64,000 bases of DNA, taken from assembly GCF_016616425.1 (NCBI RefSeq), contig NZ_CP067101.1:4278001-4342000 (forward strand), read 5' to 3'. This document shows, one piece after another, positions 46,255-58,749 of the stretch. Positions within the stretch are counted from its first letter, which is position 1. The number at the start of each line of letters is the position of its first letter. Source of the DNA: Bradyrhizobium diazoefficiens. GTDB lineage: Bacteria; Pseudomonadota; Alphaproteobacteria; Rhizobiales; Xanthobacteraceae. Under the pieces are notes generated by a model. The model was not told where the DNA came from and searched no databases. It saw only the letters and a program-made list of their open reading frames with translations. A program made the position numbers and the translations under genes.

Positions 46255-48546
46255 TCACCATTTGTAGGAGACGCTGGCGGTGATGCGCCGGCGGTCGCCG
46301 TAGAAGCACGACGTGGCCGAGGCGCAGCTCGCGACATAGATCCTGTCGGTCAGGTTGATCACGTTCAGTGCCGTGCGCCAGTTCTGCCATTCGTAGTGAA
46401 CTGCGAGATCGCCAAGCACCACAGCGGGAACCTCGAGGGTGTTGGCGGCATCGGCCCAGGACGAGCCGATGTAGCGCACGCCGCCGCCGAAGCCGAAACC
46501 TGCGAGCGGCCCGTCCTTGAAGGTATAGTCTGCCCAGCCGGAGACCAGGAGTTCAGGCGTGTTGGTCGGCGTCTTGCCGACCAGCGACGGGTCGAGATCC
46601 CTGCTGTTGAAGAGATGATAGGCCGTAAAGGAGCCGATCAGCTTCAGCTCCCTCGTGGCATTGGCCACTGCTTCGAGCTCGATGCCGCGCGAGGTCACCT
46701 CGCCGGTCTGGTTCTGCAACACGGGCACACTGCCTGGCAGTGTCGTCGCGACATTCTGACGGACCAGATCGAAAGCCGAAACGGTGAAATAGCCATCGAA
46801 TCCCTTCGGCGCGACCTTCACGCCGATCTCGGCCTGCTTGCCGGTTTCCGGCAGGAACAACTGGTTCTGGGCGTTGAGGCCGATGATCGGATTGTAGCTC
46901 GTCGAATAGGAGACGTAAGGCGCGATACCGTTGTCGAAATTGTAGATCAGGCCGGCGCGGCCGCTGAACCTGCTGTCGTCTCGGCTGGCGACCAAAGCGC
47001 CCGTGTCGCGGGCTTCTTGCGTCGTCTCGACCCAGTCATTGCGGCCGCTCAGCACCAGCGTGAAGTTGCCGAGCTTCATCTGGTCCTGGAGATAAGTGCC
47101 GGCCTGCTTCTGCGTGATGAGGAAATTCCGGAACGGCGCGCTCGGTAACGGAACCTCGGCTGCCCCATAGGCCGGATTGAAGACGTTGATTGACGGCACA
47201 CCGAACCCGAAGGCCTGGTAATCGTCGATCTGATAGCCCTTCAGATCGACCCCGAACAGCATCGTGTGCCTCACCGTACCGGTGTTGAAGCGATACTCGA
47301 GCTGGTTATCGAGATTGGCCTGATTGGCCGTGTTCTTCGCATACCAATTGTACCGATTGAGCGTGGCCGTATTGATGTTGTCCCAACCGTTGCCGACATA
47401 GCCGCGGTACGTGATATCGACATGCGCAAAGCGGGCATTCTGACGGAACGTCAGGTCGTCGGTGAGATTGCGCGCGAATTGATAGCCGAGCATCTCCTGC
47501 TCGCGCGTGAACTTGTCCACGCTGGGATCGCCGATAAAGAAGCTGGTGGGAATCCTGCCGAACGAGGCGCTGGTCACCGTGCCCTGATAGGGCAGGAAGT
47601 TGATACCGCGGGTGTCCTGCTTCGAGGCCGAGGCCAGCACCGTGAAGGTCGTGTCGGCATCCGGCTTCCAGGTGACCGACGGCGCGATGAAGTAATTGTT
47701 GTCGGGTGTGAAGTTGACCTGCGTGCCGCCGTTCTGGACCTGACCGACCACGCGGGCGAACAGCTTGCCGTTGTCGGGGCTCGTTGCGACCGGCCCGCCG
47801 AAATCAAAGCCGACATAGGCATTGCCGAAATTGTTGACGCCGCTCTCGATGTACCGGATCGGCTCGGCTGGCGGCATCTTGCTGATGACGTTGACGATGC
47901 CGCTCGGGCTCGATCCTCCATACAGCACGGCTGACGGACCGCGCAGCACCTCGACCCGCTCCATGTTGGGGGTCTGGAGCTTCCAGCTCGCATAGGAGGT
48001 GTAGAACAGTTGCGTGCCGTCGAGAAACAATCCGATATCCTCGGACTTGAAGCCGCGGATCAGCCACCAGTCGTTACGGGTATCCGTGCCGAACGTTCCG
48101 GCGCGCACGCCGGCGGTGTAGCGCAGCACCTCGTCGAGCTTGTTCGGCTTCTGGTCGCGGATTTGCTCCGCGCCGATGACGGACACCGACTGCGGCGTCT
48201 CCATGATCGGCGTGTTGGTCTTGGTGCCGGACGAGCTGCGACCCGCGACGTAGCCGTGCACCGGGCCAAGCGGCGTCTCGACGAAGCCGACATCGCGCTG
48301 CAGCTGGGGCTTGCTCCTGTTGGCAGTCTGCACCGACGACCGCGGCGCACGGCGCTGAGGCCTCGTGGCCGCACGACGGCGCGCTTCCGGCGCGGTGACG
48401 GTCACTGACGGCAGGTTTTGCGCGCCACTCGGCGCGGAAGATTGTGCGAGCGATGCCCGCGGCACCAAAACCAAAACGGACGCGGTCGCCAATACGGCCG
48501 ACCGCAGCATTCCAAGGCTGTTCAACGCGCCACCCCAAAGCTGCAT
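46255..48546 (-). CDS. TonB-dependent siderophore receptor (FhuA/FoxA-like)
   Basis: This is a roughly 763-residue outer-membrane receptor. A signal peptide (LRSAVLATASVLVLVPRASL) is followed by a TonB-box-like LPSVTVTAPEA. The plug has NTPIMETPQSVSVIGAEQIR, EVLRYTAGVRAGTFGTDTRN, WWLIRGFKSEDIGLFLDGTQ and VEVLRGPSAVLYGGSSPSGI. The barrel ends with ITASVSYKW, the usual aromatic terminus. The plug motifs are those of ferric-siderophore receptors. The frame stays open to 48852, but the start at 48546 or 48513 gives a proper signal peptide. An Irr-like operator lies about 92 bases upstream. It heads the module with the PepSY protein. Confidence 0.9.
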   Translation of the reverse strand: MQLWGGALNSLGMLRSAVLATASVLVLVPRASLAQSSAPSGAQNLPSVTVTAPEARRRAATRPQRRAPRSSVQTANRSKPQLQRDVGFVETPLGPVHGYVAGRSSSGTKTNTPIMETPQSVSVIGAEQIRDQKPNKLDEVLRYTAGVRAGTFGTDTRNDWWLIRGFKSEDIGLFLDGTQLFYTSYASWKLQTPNMERVEVLRGPSAVLYGGSSPSGIVNVISKMPPAEPIRYIESGVNNFGNAYVGFDFGGPVATSPDNGKLFARVVGQVQNGGTQVNFTPDNNYFIAPSVTWKPDADTTFTVLASASKQDTRGINFLPYQGTVTSASFGRIPTSFFIGDPSVDKFTREQEMLGYQFARNLTDDLTFRQNARFAHVDITYRGYVGNGWDNINTATLNRYNWYAKNTANQANLDNQLEYRFNTGTVRHTMLFGVDLKGYQIDDYQAFGFGVPSINVFNPAYGAAEVPLPSAPFRNFLITQKQAGTYLQDQMKLGNFTLVLSGRNDWVETTQEARDTGALVASRDDSRFSGRAGLIYNFDNGIAPYVSYSTSYNPIIGLNAQNQLFLPETGKQAEIGVKVAPKGFDGYFTVSAFDLVRQNVATTLPGSVPVLQNQTGEVTSRGIELEAVANATRELKLIGSFTAYHLFNSRDLDPSLVGKTPTNTPELLVSGWADYTFKDGPLAGFGFGGGVRYIGSSWADAANTLEVPAVVLGDLAVHYEWQNWRTALNVINLTDRIYVASCASATSCFYGDRRRITASVSYKW

Positions 48547-48637
48547 GTTCGATGCGTCATGCTGCCGGTCCCCACCGCGGCATGCGCTTGCAGTGACGCT
48601 TATGTGAGGGCGCACGAAATCCCTAATTGAAAACCTC

Positions 48638-48655
48638 TTAGAAGACTTCTTAGAA
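48638..48655. promoter_or_regulatory. Probable Irr-type iron control element
   Basis: TTAGAA-GAC-TTCTTA (48638-48652) differs at one base from the inverted repeat TTAGAA-N3-TTCTAA known as the Irr iron control element in Bradyrhizobium, and a third half-site (TTAGAA) overlaps its right end. It is upstream of the siderophore receptor gene, where iron control is expected. Confidence 0.6.
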
Positions 48656-48871
48656 GCGATCCAAGCCTTAGTGGGGCGCCAGGGGGAATTCTTCACGCCC
48701 TCAATGCCGGCATCCTGACGACATCCGTTCGGAAAGCCTGCCGCTTCCGCCGGAGGAAACCAGCCAAACGGAAAGATGAAACCATTTTGCGGAACCCGTG
48801 AAACCATCCGGAAACAGATGGTCCTTAAGACATGAGCCATAGACGGCGGCAAAGCCCGTCGGGAGGCTCAG

Positions 48872-49075
48872 ATGAACCACTCAATTCACTCTGCTGATCG
48901 TGCGACCTACCTGAAGATCGTGGTGGTCGCGCTGGTGGCCGGCATCATGGTGGCCGGCTTCGGGATCGCAGCCCGCACCAGTGCCGATGACAGCCAGATC
49001 GCCCAGTCCGCCCACGTCATCAAGGCCGGCAAGCCGGTGGTGGTGACGAGCGCGGGGACGTCGGAGATTCGCTGA
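48872..49075 (+). CDS. Small membrane-anchored hypothetical protein
   Basis: This is a 67-residue protein with one membrane helix (IVVVALVAGIMVAGFGIAAR) near the N-terminus and a hydrophilic C-terminal part (QIAQSAHVIKAGKPVVVTSA) that would lie outside the cytoplasm. A strong ribosome site (GGGAGG) precedes the ATG and a clear terminator follows within 26 bases, which supports a real single-gene transcript. It is divergent from the siderophore receptor. The function is unknown. Confidence 0.8.
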   Translation: MNHSIHSADRATYLKIVVVALVAGIMVAGFGIAARTSADDSQIAQSAHVIKAGKPVVVTSAGTSEIR

Positions 49076-49100
49076 AACGTCCTCTTCCCGGCTGACCCAG

Positions 49101-49124
49101 GGCCGCCTCCGGGCGGCCTTTTCC
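49101..49124 (+). terminator. Rho-independent terminator of the 67-residue protein gene
   Basis: GGCCGCC and GGCGGCC form a 7-bp GC stem with loop TCCG, followed by TTTTCC. It begins 25 bases after the stop at 49075. Confidence 0.75.
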
Positions 49125-49234
49125 GTTTTCCAGAGCAATGCTTAGCCGAGTAGCACCACGCAAGCGCAACGTCCTTGACTTCACCCAGCCCCGCCTTTAA
49201 GTCCCCCCTCGTTCCGCGCGCGTCAGCGAACCAC

Positions 49235-49311
<77 letters not shown>

Positions 49312-49518
49312 TTTTGGCAATCCCTTCATAGTTTTAGCTTGAACCCCTCGACTCCGGTTGCAGCTGCGGCGAGCCGTGGACGACGCTCGTCCGGCTGGAC
49401 TGGCGGCCGGTGTCAGCCGTGCCCGAATCGTCTACGCCTCGAAGGACTTGGAGGGATTCCCGCGCATTCTCGGCTTTTCCAGGGAGTCCCTGTCATTGGA
49501 CAATCGAGGAGGCCAGTC

Positions 49519-49833
49519 ATGGCTAAGAAGGATCCGGCAAAGAAGGCAGCCGCTCCCGCCACCGTCACGCTCAAGCACCTCGCCGCCGACATTGCCGACA
49601 GTCAGGACCTGTCGAAAAAGCACGCGGAGGCCGTCCTGACCGACATGGTCGACCTGATCGCCAAGCATCTCAAGAAGGGCGACCGTGTCCGCATCGTTGG
49701 GCTCGGCATCCTCCAGGTCCGCAAGCGCGCCGCCCGCACCGGCCGCAATCCCGCCACCGGCGAGCCGATCCATATCAAGGCCAGCAGGAAGGTCACCTTC
49801 CGTCCGGTCAAGGAACTGAAAGAGGCGATCTAA
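49519..49833 (+). CDS. HU-family DNA-binding protein
   Basis: This is a 104-residue nucleoid protein. It has a lysine/alanine-rich N-terminal lead (MAKKDPAKKAAAPA), then the HU fold, with VRIVGLGILQVRKRAARTGR and the DNA-binding arm NPATGEPIHIKASRKVTFRP. The start at 49519 has GAGGAGG upstream. The extended N-terminus is longer than E. coli HU and resembles other alphaproteobacterial HU-like proteins. It bends and compacts DNA. It is a single gene between tRNA-Asp and pepT. Confidence 0.93.
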   Translation: MAKKDPAKKAAAPATVTLKHLAADIADSQDLSKKHAEAVLTDMVDLIAKHLKKGDRVRIVGLGILQVRKRAARTGRNPATGEPIHIKASRKVTFRPVKELKEAI

Positions 49834-49936
49834 CAGCTTACGCTTCGTTAAGCCTGATCCGACCTCGTTCCGGCCGCAACGTGGCCCGCTTTTCTGGTAT
49901 ACCGCCTGCTTCTCTGACCCGGCGGCTTGACCAGAA

Positions 49937-51187
49937 ATGTCCTCCCTCACCTTTTCGCACACCGTGACCGAGCGCTTCCTGCGCTATGTCACCATCGACA
50001 CCCAGTCCGATCCGGAATCCCCCAGCTCGCCCTCGACCGAGAAGCAGAAGGATCTCGGCCGCGTGCTCGCCGCCGAACTGAAGGCCATGGGCGTCGAGGA
50101 CGCGCATCTCGACGATTACGGTTACGTCTACGGCACGATCCCGGCCAACACGACCAAGAAGGTGCCGGTGATCTGCTTCTGCTCGCACATGGACACCTCG
50201 CCCGACGTGACGGGCAAGGACGTCAAGCCGCAACTCGTGAAGAACTATCGCGGCGGCGACATCACGCTGCCGGGCGATACCAGCCAGGTGATCCGCTTCA
50301 ATGAGCATCCCGCGCTGAGGAACCAGATCGGCAACGACATCGTCACCACCGACGGCACGACGCTCTTGGGCGCCGACAACAAGGCCGGCGTCGCCGAGAT
50401 CATGGATGCCGCGCATTTCTTCATCAACAATCCCGATGTGAAGCACGGCACCATCAAGATCCTGTTCACGCCGGACGAAGAGATCGGCCGCGGCGTCGAC
50501 AATGTCGACCTGAAGAAGCTTGGCGCCGATTTCGGCTACACCATGGACGGCGAGAGCGCCGGCTGCGTCGAGGACGAGACCTTCTCGGCCGACGGCGCCA
50601 CCATCACCATCAACGGCGTCAGCGCCCATCCCGGCTACGCCAAGGGCAAGATGGAGCACGCGATCAAGATCGCGGCCGCTATCGTCGAGCGGCTGCCAAA
50701 GGAAGGCTGCTCGCCGGAGACCACCTCGGGCAAGCAGGGCTTTCTGCATCCGGTCGGCATCGAGGGCGCGCTGGAACAGGCGACGCTGTCCTTCATCATC
50801 CGCGACTTCTCCGAGGAAGGGCTGAAGGAGAAGGAGGTCCTGCTCGAGACCATCGTCAAGGACGTGATGAAGGACTATCCGCGCTCGACCTACAAATTCG
50901 AGGTCCGTGAGCAGTACCGCAACATGAAGCAGGTGATCGACCGTCACCCGCAGGTGCTGGAATACGCCATCGAGGCGATCCGCCGTGCCGGCCTGCGCCC
51001 GATGCGCACCGCGATCCGCGGCGGCACCGACGGCTCGCGCCTGTCCTTCATGGGCCTGCCCTGCCCCAACATCTTTGCCGGTGAGCACGCGTTTCACTCC
51101 CGGCTCGAATGGGTCAGCCGGCAGGACATGGAAAAGGCCGTGCAAACGATTGTGCACCTTGCGATGATTTGGGAGGAGAAGGCCTGA
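49937..51187 (+). CDS. pepT: Peptidase T (tripeptide aminopeptidase)
   Basis: This is a 416-residue M20 zinc metallopeptidase releasing N-terminal residues from tripeptides. Metal and active-site motifs are in order: FCSHMDTSPDV (metal His and Asp), TLLGADNKAGVAEIM (bridging Asp), LFTPDEEIGRG (catalytic and metal Glu), YTMDGESAGCVE (metal Asp) and FAGEHAFHSRLEWV (last metal His). The length is normal for PepT. The start at 49937 follows a short gap after the HU gene. It is cytoplasmic. Confidence 0.95.
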   Translation: MSSLTFSHTVTERFLRYVTIDTQSDPESPSSPSTEKQKDLGRVLAAELKAMGVEDAHLDDYGYVYGTIPANTTKKVPVICFCSHMDTSPDVTGKDVKPQLVKNYRGGDITLPGDTSQVIRFNEHPALRNQIGNDIVTTDGTTLLGADNKAGVAEIMDAAHFFINNPDVKHGTIKILFTPDEEIGRGVDNVDLKKLGADFGYTMDGESAGCVEDETFSADGATITINGVSAHPGYAKGKMEHAIKIAAAIVERLPKEGCSPETTSGKQGFLHPVGIEGALEQATLSFIIRDFSEEGLKEKEVLLETIVKDVMKDYPRSTYKFEVREQYRNMKQVIDRHPQVLEYAIEAIRRAGLRPMRTAIRGGTDGSRLSFMGLPCPNIFAGEHAFHSRLEWVSRQDMEKAVQTIVHLAMIWEEKA

Positions 51188-51242
51188 GATTTCCCTGCCA
51201 GACGTTGTGGCCGGGCTTTCGCCCGGCCATTCGATCAAGGGA

Positions 51243-52133
51243 TTACGACACCGGCATCGCGCGCGGATTGCGATGGAAGCGATTTGAACTCGCCATCCAG
51301 TTCGGCAACGGCTCGCCGTCGCGGTGCCGCCCACCGGCGACGGCCGCGGCCCATGCCACCGCCGCTCCGATCAAGGTCGCGGCTGCGACCGAGAACGCAA
51401 CGATGATCGCGTCGCGCCGGGCCCGGTTGATGGCCGTCTTGGACTCCGCGATCACCGCGTCGACCCGTCGTTCGGAATCGGGCGCCGCCAGTCCTGTGAG
51501 CGCTGCCACCTGCTGAATGAGGTAGGCCCTGTCATCGGCGGTGACGCCACGATGGCTTGACGACGTCATCAGGATGCGCCCTGCTTCGGCGCGCGCTTCC
51601 CGCAGGTCGGTGTTGGGCGGCCGCCGCGGCGCGCGGAACAGCTTGTCGAGCTCATAGCTCAACAGCGGTTCAGCGGCCGACATATTGCTGGCCGAGCTGC
51701 GCAGCGGCGAACGGTCGACCGCAGATGCGCCGAGCATCGCGAGCAGCGCGGCGCCGAACAGCACTGCGAGCGCCCAGGAGGTCAGTCCATGCAGCCCGTC
51801 TCGCCGCTCACCCTCGTCTTCGATGGTCGCCAGCGCGGGTGCCGGCCGCGTTGTCCGGCCGGCAATGTAGCCGCCGAAGCCAAAACTGATGATGGCCTGG
51901 ATAATCAGATACAGTCCTGACAGCAGTGCCAGCGCCGCGGAAGCATCGCGCCATGTCGGCGAGGCCGAGCTGACTCCCAGGCCGATCGCAATCCCGAAGC
52001 CGATCAGGATGAAAGACATTGCGCTCGCCGCCAGCGCGCCTGCGAACACCGAGCTCCATTGAATGGTGCGGCCCTCGTTGGCCTCCAGGCCACCTTCCAG
52101 GACATCGTCCCGCATGAGCGTTTCGACTGTCAT
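51243..52133 (-). CDS. Polytopic membrane protein, function unknown
   Basis: This is a 296-residue protein with four hydrophobic stretches: SSVFAGALAASAMSFILIGF, ALLSGLYLIIQAIISFGFGG, LTSWALAVLFGAALLAMLGA and VAFSVAAATLIGAAVAWAAA. Between the third and fourth is a soluble loop of about 100 residues. The N-terminal pattern (IQWSSVFAGALAASA, then FGGYIAGRTT) is typical of Rhizobiales membrane proteins without an assigned role. A 24-residue ORF lies just upstream on the same strand. It is not part of the pepT unit. Confidence 0.8.
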   Translation of the reverse strand: MTVETLMRDDVLEGGLEANEGRTIQWSSVFAGALAASAMSFILIGFGIAIGLGVSSASPTWRDASAALALLSGLYLIIQAIISFGFGGYIAGRTTRPAPALATIEDEGERRDGLHGLTSWALAVLFGAALLAMLGASAVDRSPLRSSASNMSAAEPLLSYELDKLFRAPRRPPNTDLREARAEAGRILMTSSSHRGVTADDRAYLIQQVAALTGLAAPDSERRVDAVIAESKTAINRARRDAIIVAFSVAAATLIGAAVAWAAAVAGGRHRDGEPLPNWMASSNRFHRNPRAMPVS

Positions 52134-52143
52134 AGCGGCTCTC

Positions 52144-52218
52144 TCAACGCAGGCCGAAGAACGACAGGATCGCCATGATGACGACGATCAAGCCGATCAG
52201 ATAAATCAGTCCATCCAT
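52144..52218 (-). CDS. 24-residue hydrophobic micro-protein
   Basis: The frame MDGLIYLIGLIVVMMAILSF plus FGLR starts after a strong ribosome site (GAGGAGGACGG) and ends 11 bases before the membrane-protein gene in the same direction. It is almost one membrane helix. The ideal ribosome site and clean hydrophobic pattern argue for a real peptide. The function is unknown. Confidence 0.7.
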   Translation of the reverse strand: MDGLIYLIGLIVVIMAILSFFGLR

Positions 52219-52503
52219 TGTCCGTCCTCCTCAGTTTCTTCTGATCGCTAATCGCGGCGTATGAAGAACGTTCCAAATTGGACAGTTCGGCAGGAACAAA
52301 CGGGCGAGACGCGAATTATCCGCCGGAGTCCCGAGGATGAAGATTGTGAGCACAAGGGCCTCAGCCGGTCAGCCCCCGGTCTGGGGCCCTTCCGCGGTCT
52401 GCATCGCCTATCCGTTCCCTTTTGCATGCCTAGGTTAACGACGCCGGCCCCGACATCATCAAGATGCGATCGAGGGACGGAACCTCGAGATCGGGAGAGG
52501 CGG

Positions 52504-52749
52504 GTGGACCGCAGAACGGCGTGCCTGCATCAGGCGAATGCGTTCCGGGAGAAGGCCCTCGCCGATCCCGAGCACCACGACCAATGGATCGATGAAGCCA
52601 TCAAATGGCTGGAGCGGGCGATGGAAGCGAGTTGTTGTCGCGCCAACCTCACTGTGGAGACCGGCAATGGCGACCATGTTCCGGATTCGACCCGCACGGC
52701 CATCACCGAAACCCTTGCCTCGGATCGAAGCGTCATCACCCGCCAATGA
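52504..52749 (+). CDS. Small hypothetical protein
   Basis: This 81-residue soluble protein starts with GTG, preceded by GGGAGAGG. It reads VDRRTACLHQANAFREKALA and then DPEHHDQWIDEAIKWLERAM, an amphipathic helical pattern that resembles short Bradyrhizobium hypothetical proteins of the type xxRTACLxxAxxFREKAxxDP. The second half is polar. It precedes the metal-efflux cluster but has no evident link to it. Confidence 0.65.
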   Translation: MDRRTACLHQANAFREKALADPEHHDQWIDEAIKWLERAMEASCCRANLTVETGNGDHVPDSTRTAITETLASDRSVITRQ

Positions 52750-52869
52750 GAGGCGCTCCCGACGTACGCGCCGCTGCGGCAATTGTTCCAGGGACGTAAC
52801 AATGTTGCGGGTCGACACTGTTCCCGCCCCCATGGTAGGCCGGACACAGACCGCAACCGGAGTGACGTC

Positions 52870-53232
52870 GTGCTCGCGAACCTCCAGCCCTCGGCAACTT
52901 GTCGTCCGCGCAACTGGCGCGGGCTGCTGTCTGTGCTGATCGCGATTGTCTATCTGCTCGCGAGCGCGCTGCACGGCTCGCACGACATCGACGTCACCAC
53001 GCCCGGCGGCGGCTCGGAAATCGCCGCGGTCCTTGATGGTCCCACCGGCCATGGCGACCACAAAGCCATCGGCGGACATCATTGCCATGGCTGCTTCTCG
53101 CTGACCGTGACGCAGTCGGCGCCATCGACCGCGTCGATCGCGGTTGTGTCCGCAACGAGCTCGCAACATGTACCCGGGCTCGCGGGAATTAGTCCCGATA
53201 CCGACTCCCCGCCTCCCAAACATATTGCCTGA
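52870..53232 (+). CDS. Small His/Cys-rich membrane protein leading the metal-efflux cluster
   Basis: This protein of about 120 residues has one membrane segment (LLSVLIAIVYLLASALHGSH) followed by a part facing the periplasm with GHGDHKAIGGHHCHGC, a dense set of possible metal ligands. I choose a GTG at 52870 with GGAG upstream; the frame is open from 52783. It lies 55 bases before the czcC-like gene and reads the same way, so it probably binds or senses the exported metal. No exact family was recognised, although it resembles short proteins often found before RND metal-efflux genes. Confidence 0.72.
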   Translation: MLANLQPSATCRPRNWRGLLSVLIAIVYLLASALHGSHDIDVTTPGGGSEIAAVLDGPTGHGDHKAIGGHHCHGCFSLTVTQSAPSTASIAVVSATSSQHVPGLAGISPDTDSPPPKHIA

Positions 53233-53287
53233 GCGGACTGGTCGGGCGTCCCGCGCCCATTGGGTTCATCCTTCACAGGTCGGTTTC

Positions 53288-54562
53288 ATGTTTTGCAGGG
53301 GAATGGCCCCGCGCCTGGCGTGCGCGGCGGCGTGTCTGATTGCCGGCGTGGCGCTTGCGCCGTCTCACGCCCAGACTTTGACGATGCGGAGCGCGTTATC
53401 GCGCGCGCTGGCCGCGAGTCCGCGGCTGACTGCGGCGGAGCGCGACGTCGGCATTGCCACGGGCCAGCGCATCCAGGCCGGCGCGCTCCTCAATCCGGAA
53501 CTGTCCTACGAGCAGGACGATTCATTCGGCTCCGGCAAATATCGCGGGACCCGATCGGCCGAGACCACCCTCCAGATCAGCCAGGCCTTCGAGCTGTTCG
53601 GCAAGCGCGGCGCGCGGATTGCTGCGGGTACAGCCGGCGTCGAAGTCGCCGCAATCCAGCGCAAGGCTGTCAGGCTGGAGGTGCTGTCGGAGACCGCGAT
53701 CGCCTTCCTCAGCGTGCTCGGCGCGCAGCGACGCATCCAGATCCTCGACGAACAGATTGCCGCCATCGACCGCTTGACACCGCTGCTGCGCCGCCGCGTC
53801 GAGGCCGGCGCCTCCTCGCCGGCCGAGACCGGCCGCGCCGAGGTCGCTTCCGCCCTGGTGAAGGCCGACCGCGAGCGCCTCAAGGCGACGCTGGCCAGCG
53901 CCCGGCGCGAGCTCGCGGTGCGGATGGGCGATCCCAAGGCGAAATTCGGCGAGGTTTCCGGCCGGTTCGACACCACGGGACGGCCGCCCACGTTCCGGGC
54001 AGTGATCGCCGCCATCGATGCCAACCCGCAGCTGGTGCGCTGGACCGCAGTCTATGCCCAGCGCAATGCCGAACTGCTGCTGGCTCGGCTCAAACCCTAT
54101 CCGGACGTGCGGATCGCGGCCGGCTGGCGCCATTTCAGCGAGACCAATGACGATGCCGTGCGTCTCACTCTTTCGGTGCCGATCCCCGTGTTCGACCAGA
54201 ACCAGGGCAACATCCTGTCGGCGCAGGAAAGCCTCGCCAAGACAAGGGCCGAGCGCGAGGCCAACCGCAACACGCTGATCGTGATTGCCGGCCGCGCCTA
54301 CGACTCGCTCCAGGGCTCGCTGCGCGAGCTCGCGGTGCTACGTGAGACCGCGATCCCCAAGGCCGTCGAGGCGTCTGAGGCGATCTCGCAAGGCTATGGC
54401 CAGGGTCGCTTCACCCTGCTCGAGGTGCTCGACGCCCAGGCGAGCGTTACCCAGGCGCGGCTGCGCGAACAGGAGGCGCTCCAGAACTTCCATGCTGGGG
54501 TTGCGACCATCGAGGGCCTGGTCGGCAATCCCTTCACGCTCGCGCGGGAGGGCGGACGATGA
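53288..54562 (+). CDS. czcC: CzcC-like outer-membrane efflux protein
   Basis: This is a 424-residue TolC-type protein that forms the outer-membrane duct of a metal efflux pump. A signal peptide (LACAAACLIAGVALAPSHAQ) is followed by two outer-membrane-factor repeats rich in heptad-like helices. Recognisable parts are SALSRALAASPRLTAAERDV, NPELSYEQDDSFGSGKYRGT and QGYGQGRFTLLEVLDAQASV near the end. It overlaps the next gene by four bases. The length fits the CzcC family. Confidence 0.88.
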   Translation: MFCRGMAPRLACAAACLIAGVALAPSHAQTLTMRSALSRALAASPRLTAAERDVGIATGQRIQAGALLNPELSYEQDDSFGSGKYRGTRSAETTLQISQAFELFGKRGARIAAGTAGVEVAAIQRKAVRLEVLSETAIAFLSVLGAQRRIQILDEQIAAIDRLTPLLRRRVEAGASSPAETGRAEVASALVKADRERLKATLASARRELAVRMGDPKAKFGEVSGRFDTTGRPPTFRAVIAAIDANPQLVRWTAVYAQRNAELLLARLKPYPDVRIAAGWRHFSETNDDAVRLTLSVPIPVFDQNQGNILSAQESLAKTRAEREANRNTLIVIAGRAYDSLQGSLRELAVLRETAIPKAVEASEAISQGYGQGRFTLLEVLDAQASVTQARLREQEALQNFHAGVATIEGLVGNPFTLAREGGR

Positions 54563-55528
54563 AGACGTCCTCCGCCCTCCTCGTCGCCGTCATTGGCGCC
54601 GCGCTCGGCGCTTACGGCTATGCCGTGCTCGCGCCGGCCAAGCCGACGCAAACCGAGCATTCCGGGCATTCCGAACAAAAGAAGCCGAACGACCATGTCG
54701 AGCAGGACGAGCACGGCGCCGACCGCATCCGCATCTCCGACGTCAAGCTGGCGGCTGCGGGCGTCACGCTGGCGGAAGCCGCGAGCGCGACGCTGACCGA
54801 CACGCTGGCCTTCAACGGCATCCTGCGCGCCAACCAGGAAGCCGTGGTGCAGGTGACGCCGCGCTTTCCGGGCCTCATCAAGTCGATCCAAAAACGCATC
54901 GGCGACAAAGTCGGCAAGGACGATCTGCTCGCCGCGATCGAGAGCAACCAGAGCCTCACCGTCTACGAGCTCAAGGCGCCGATCGCCGGCACCGTCATCG
55001 AACGGCAGATCTCGCTCGGCGAATACGCCTCAGAGCAGAGGCCGGCCTTCGTCGTCGCCGATCTCTCGACCATCTGGGTCGATCTGTCGATCTACCGGCA
55101 GGATCTGCGGCGCGTCCACCTCAACGACGAGGTCCTGATCGACCCCGACGACGGCCGCGGCGAGATCAAGGGCACGATCTCCTACATGGCACCGATCGGC
55201 TCGCGCGAGACCCAGACGGCATTGGCACGCGTGGTGCTGCAAAATCCGGACGGCCGCTTGCGCCCCGGCCTGTTCGTCACGGCACGGCTGATCCTCGCCG
55301 CCCGCAACGTCGCGGTCGCCGTGCGCCGGAGCGCGATCCAGACGCTGGAGAGCCGGACCATCGTGTTCGTCCGCGAGGATGGCGACAAGATCGAGGCGCG
55401 TCCGGTGCAAACCGGCGATTCCGATCCGCGCCATGTCGAGATCAAGGCCGGCCTGTCGGCAGGCGAGCATTACGTCGCCGAGAACAGCTTTGTCGTGAAG
55501 GCGGAGATGGGCAAGGGCGAGGCCGAAC

Positions 55529-55536
<8 letters not shown>
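54559..55536 (+). CDS. czcB: CzcB-like periplasmic adaptor protein
   Basis: This is a 325-residue membrane-fusion protein linking the inner-membrane pump to CzcC. It has an N-terminal anchor (SALLVAVIGAALGAYGYAVL) and a His/acid-rich linker (TEHSGHSEQKKPNDHVEQDE) that may bind metal. The lipoyl/barrel-sandwich part (QVTPRFPGLIKSIQKRIGDK and LKAPIAGTVIERQISLGEYA) is followed by beta-barrel domains. It overlaps czcC (ATGA) and czcA (8 bases). Confidence 0.9.
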
Positions 55537-58747
<3,211 letters not shown>

Positions 58748-58749
58748 AA

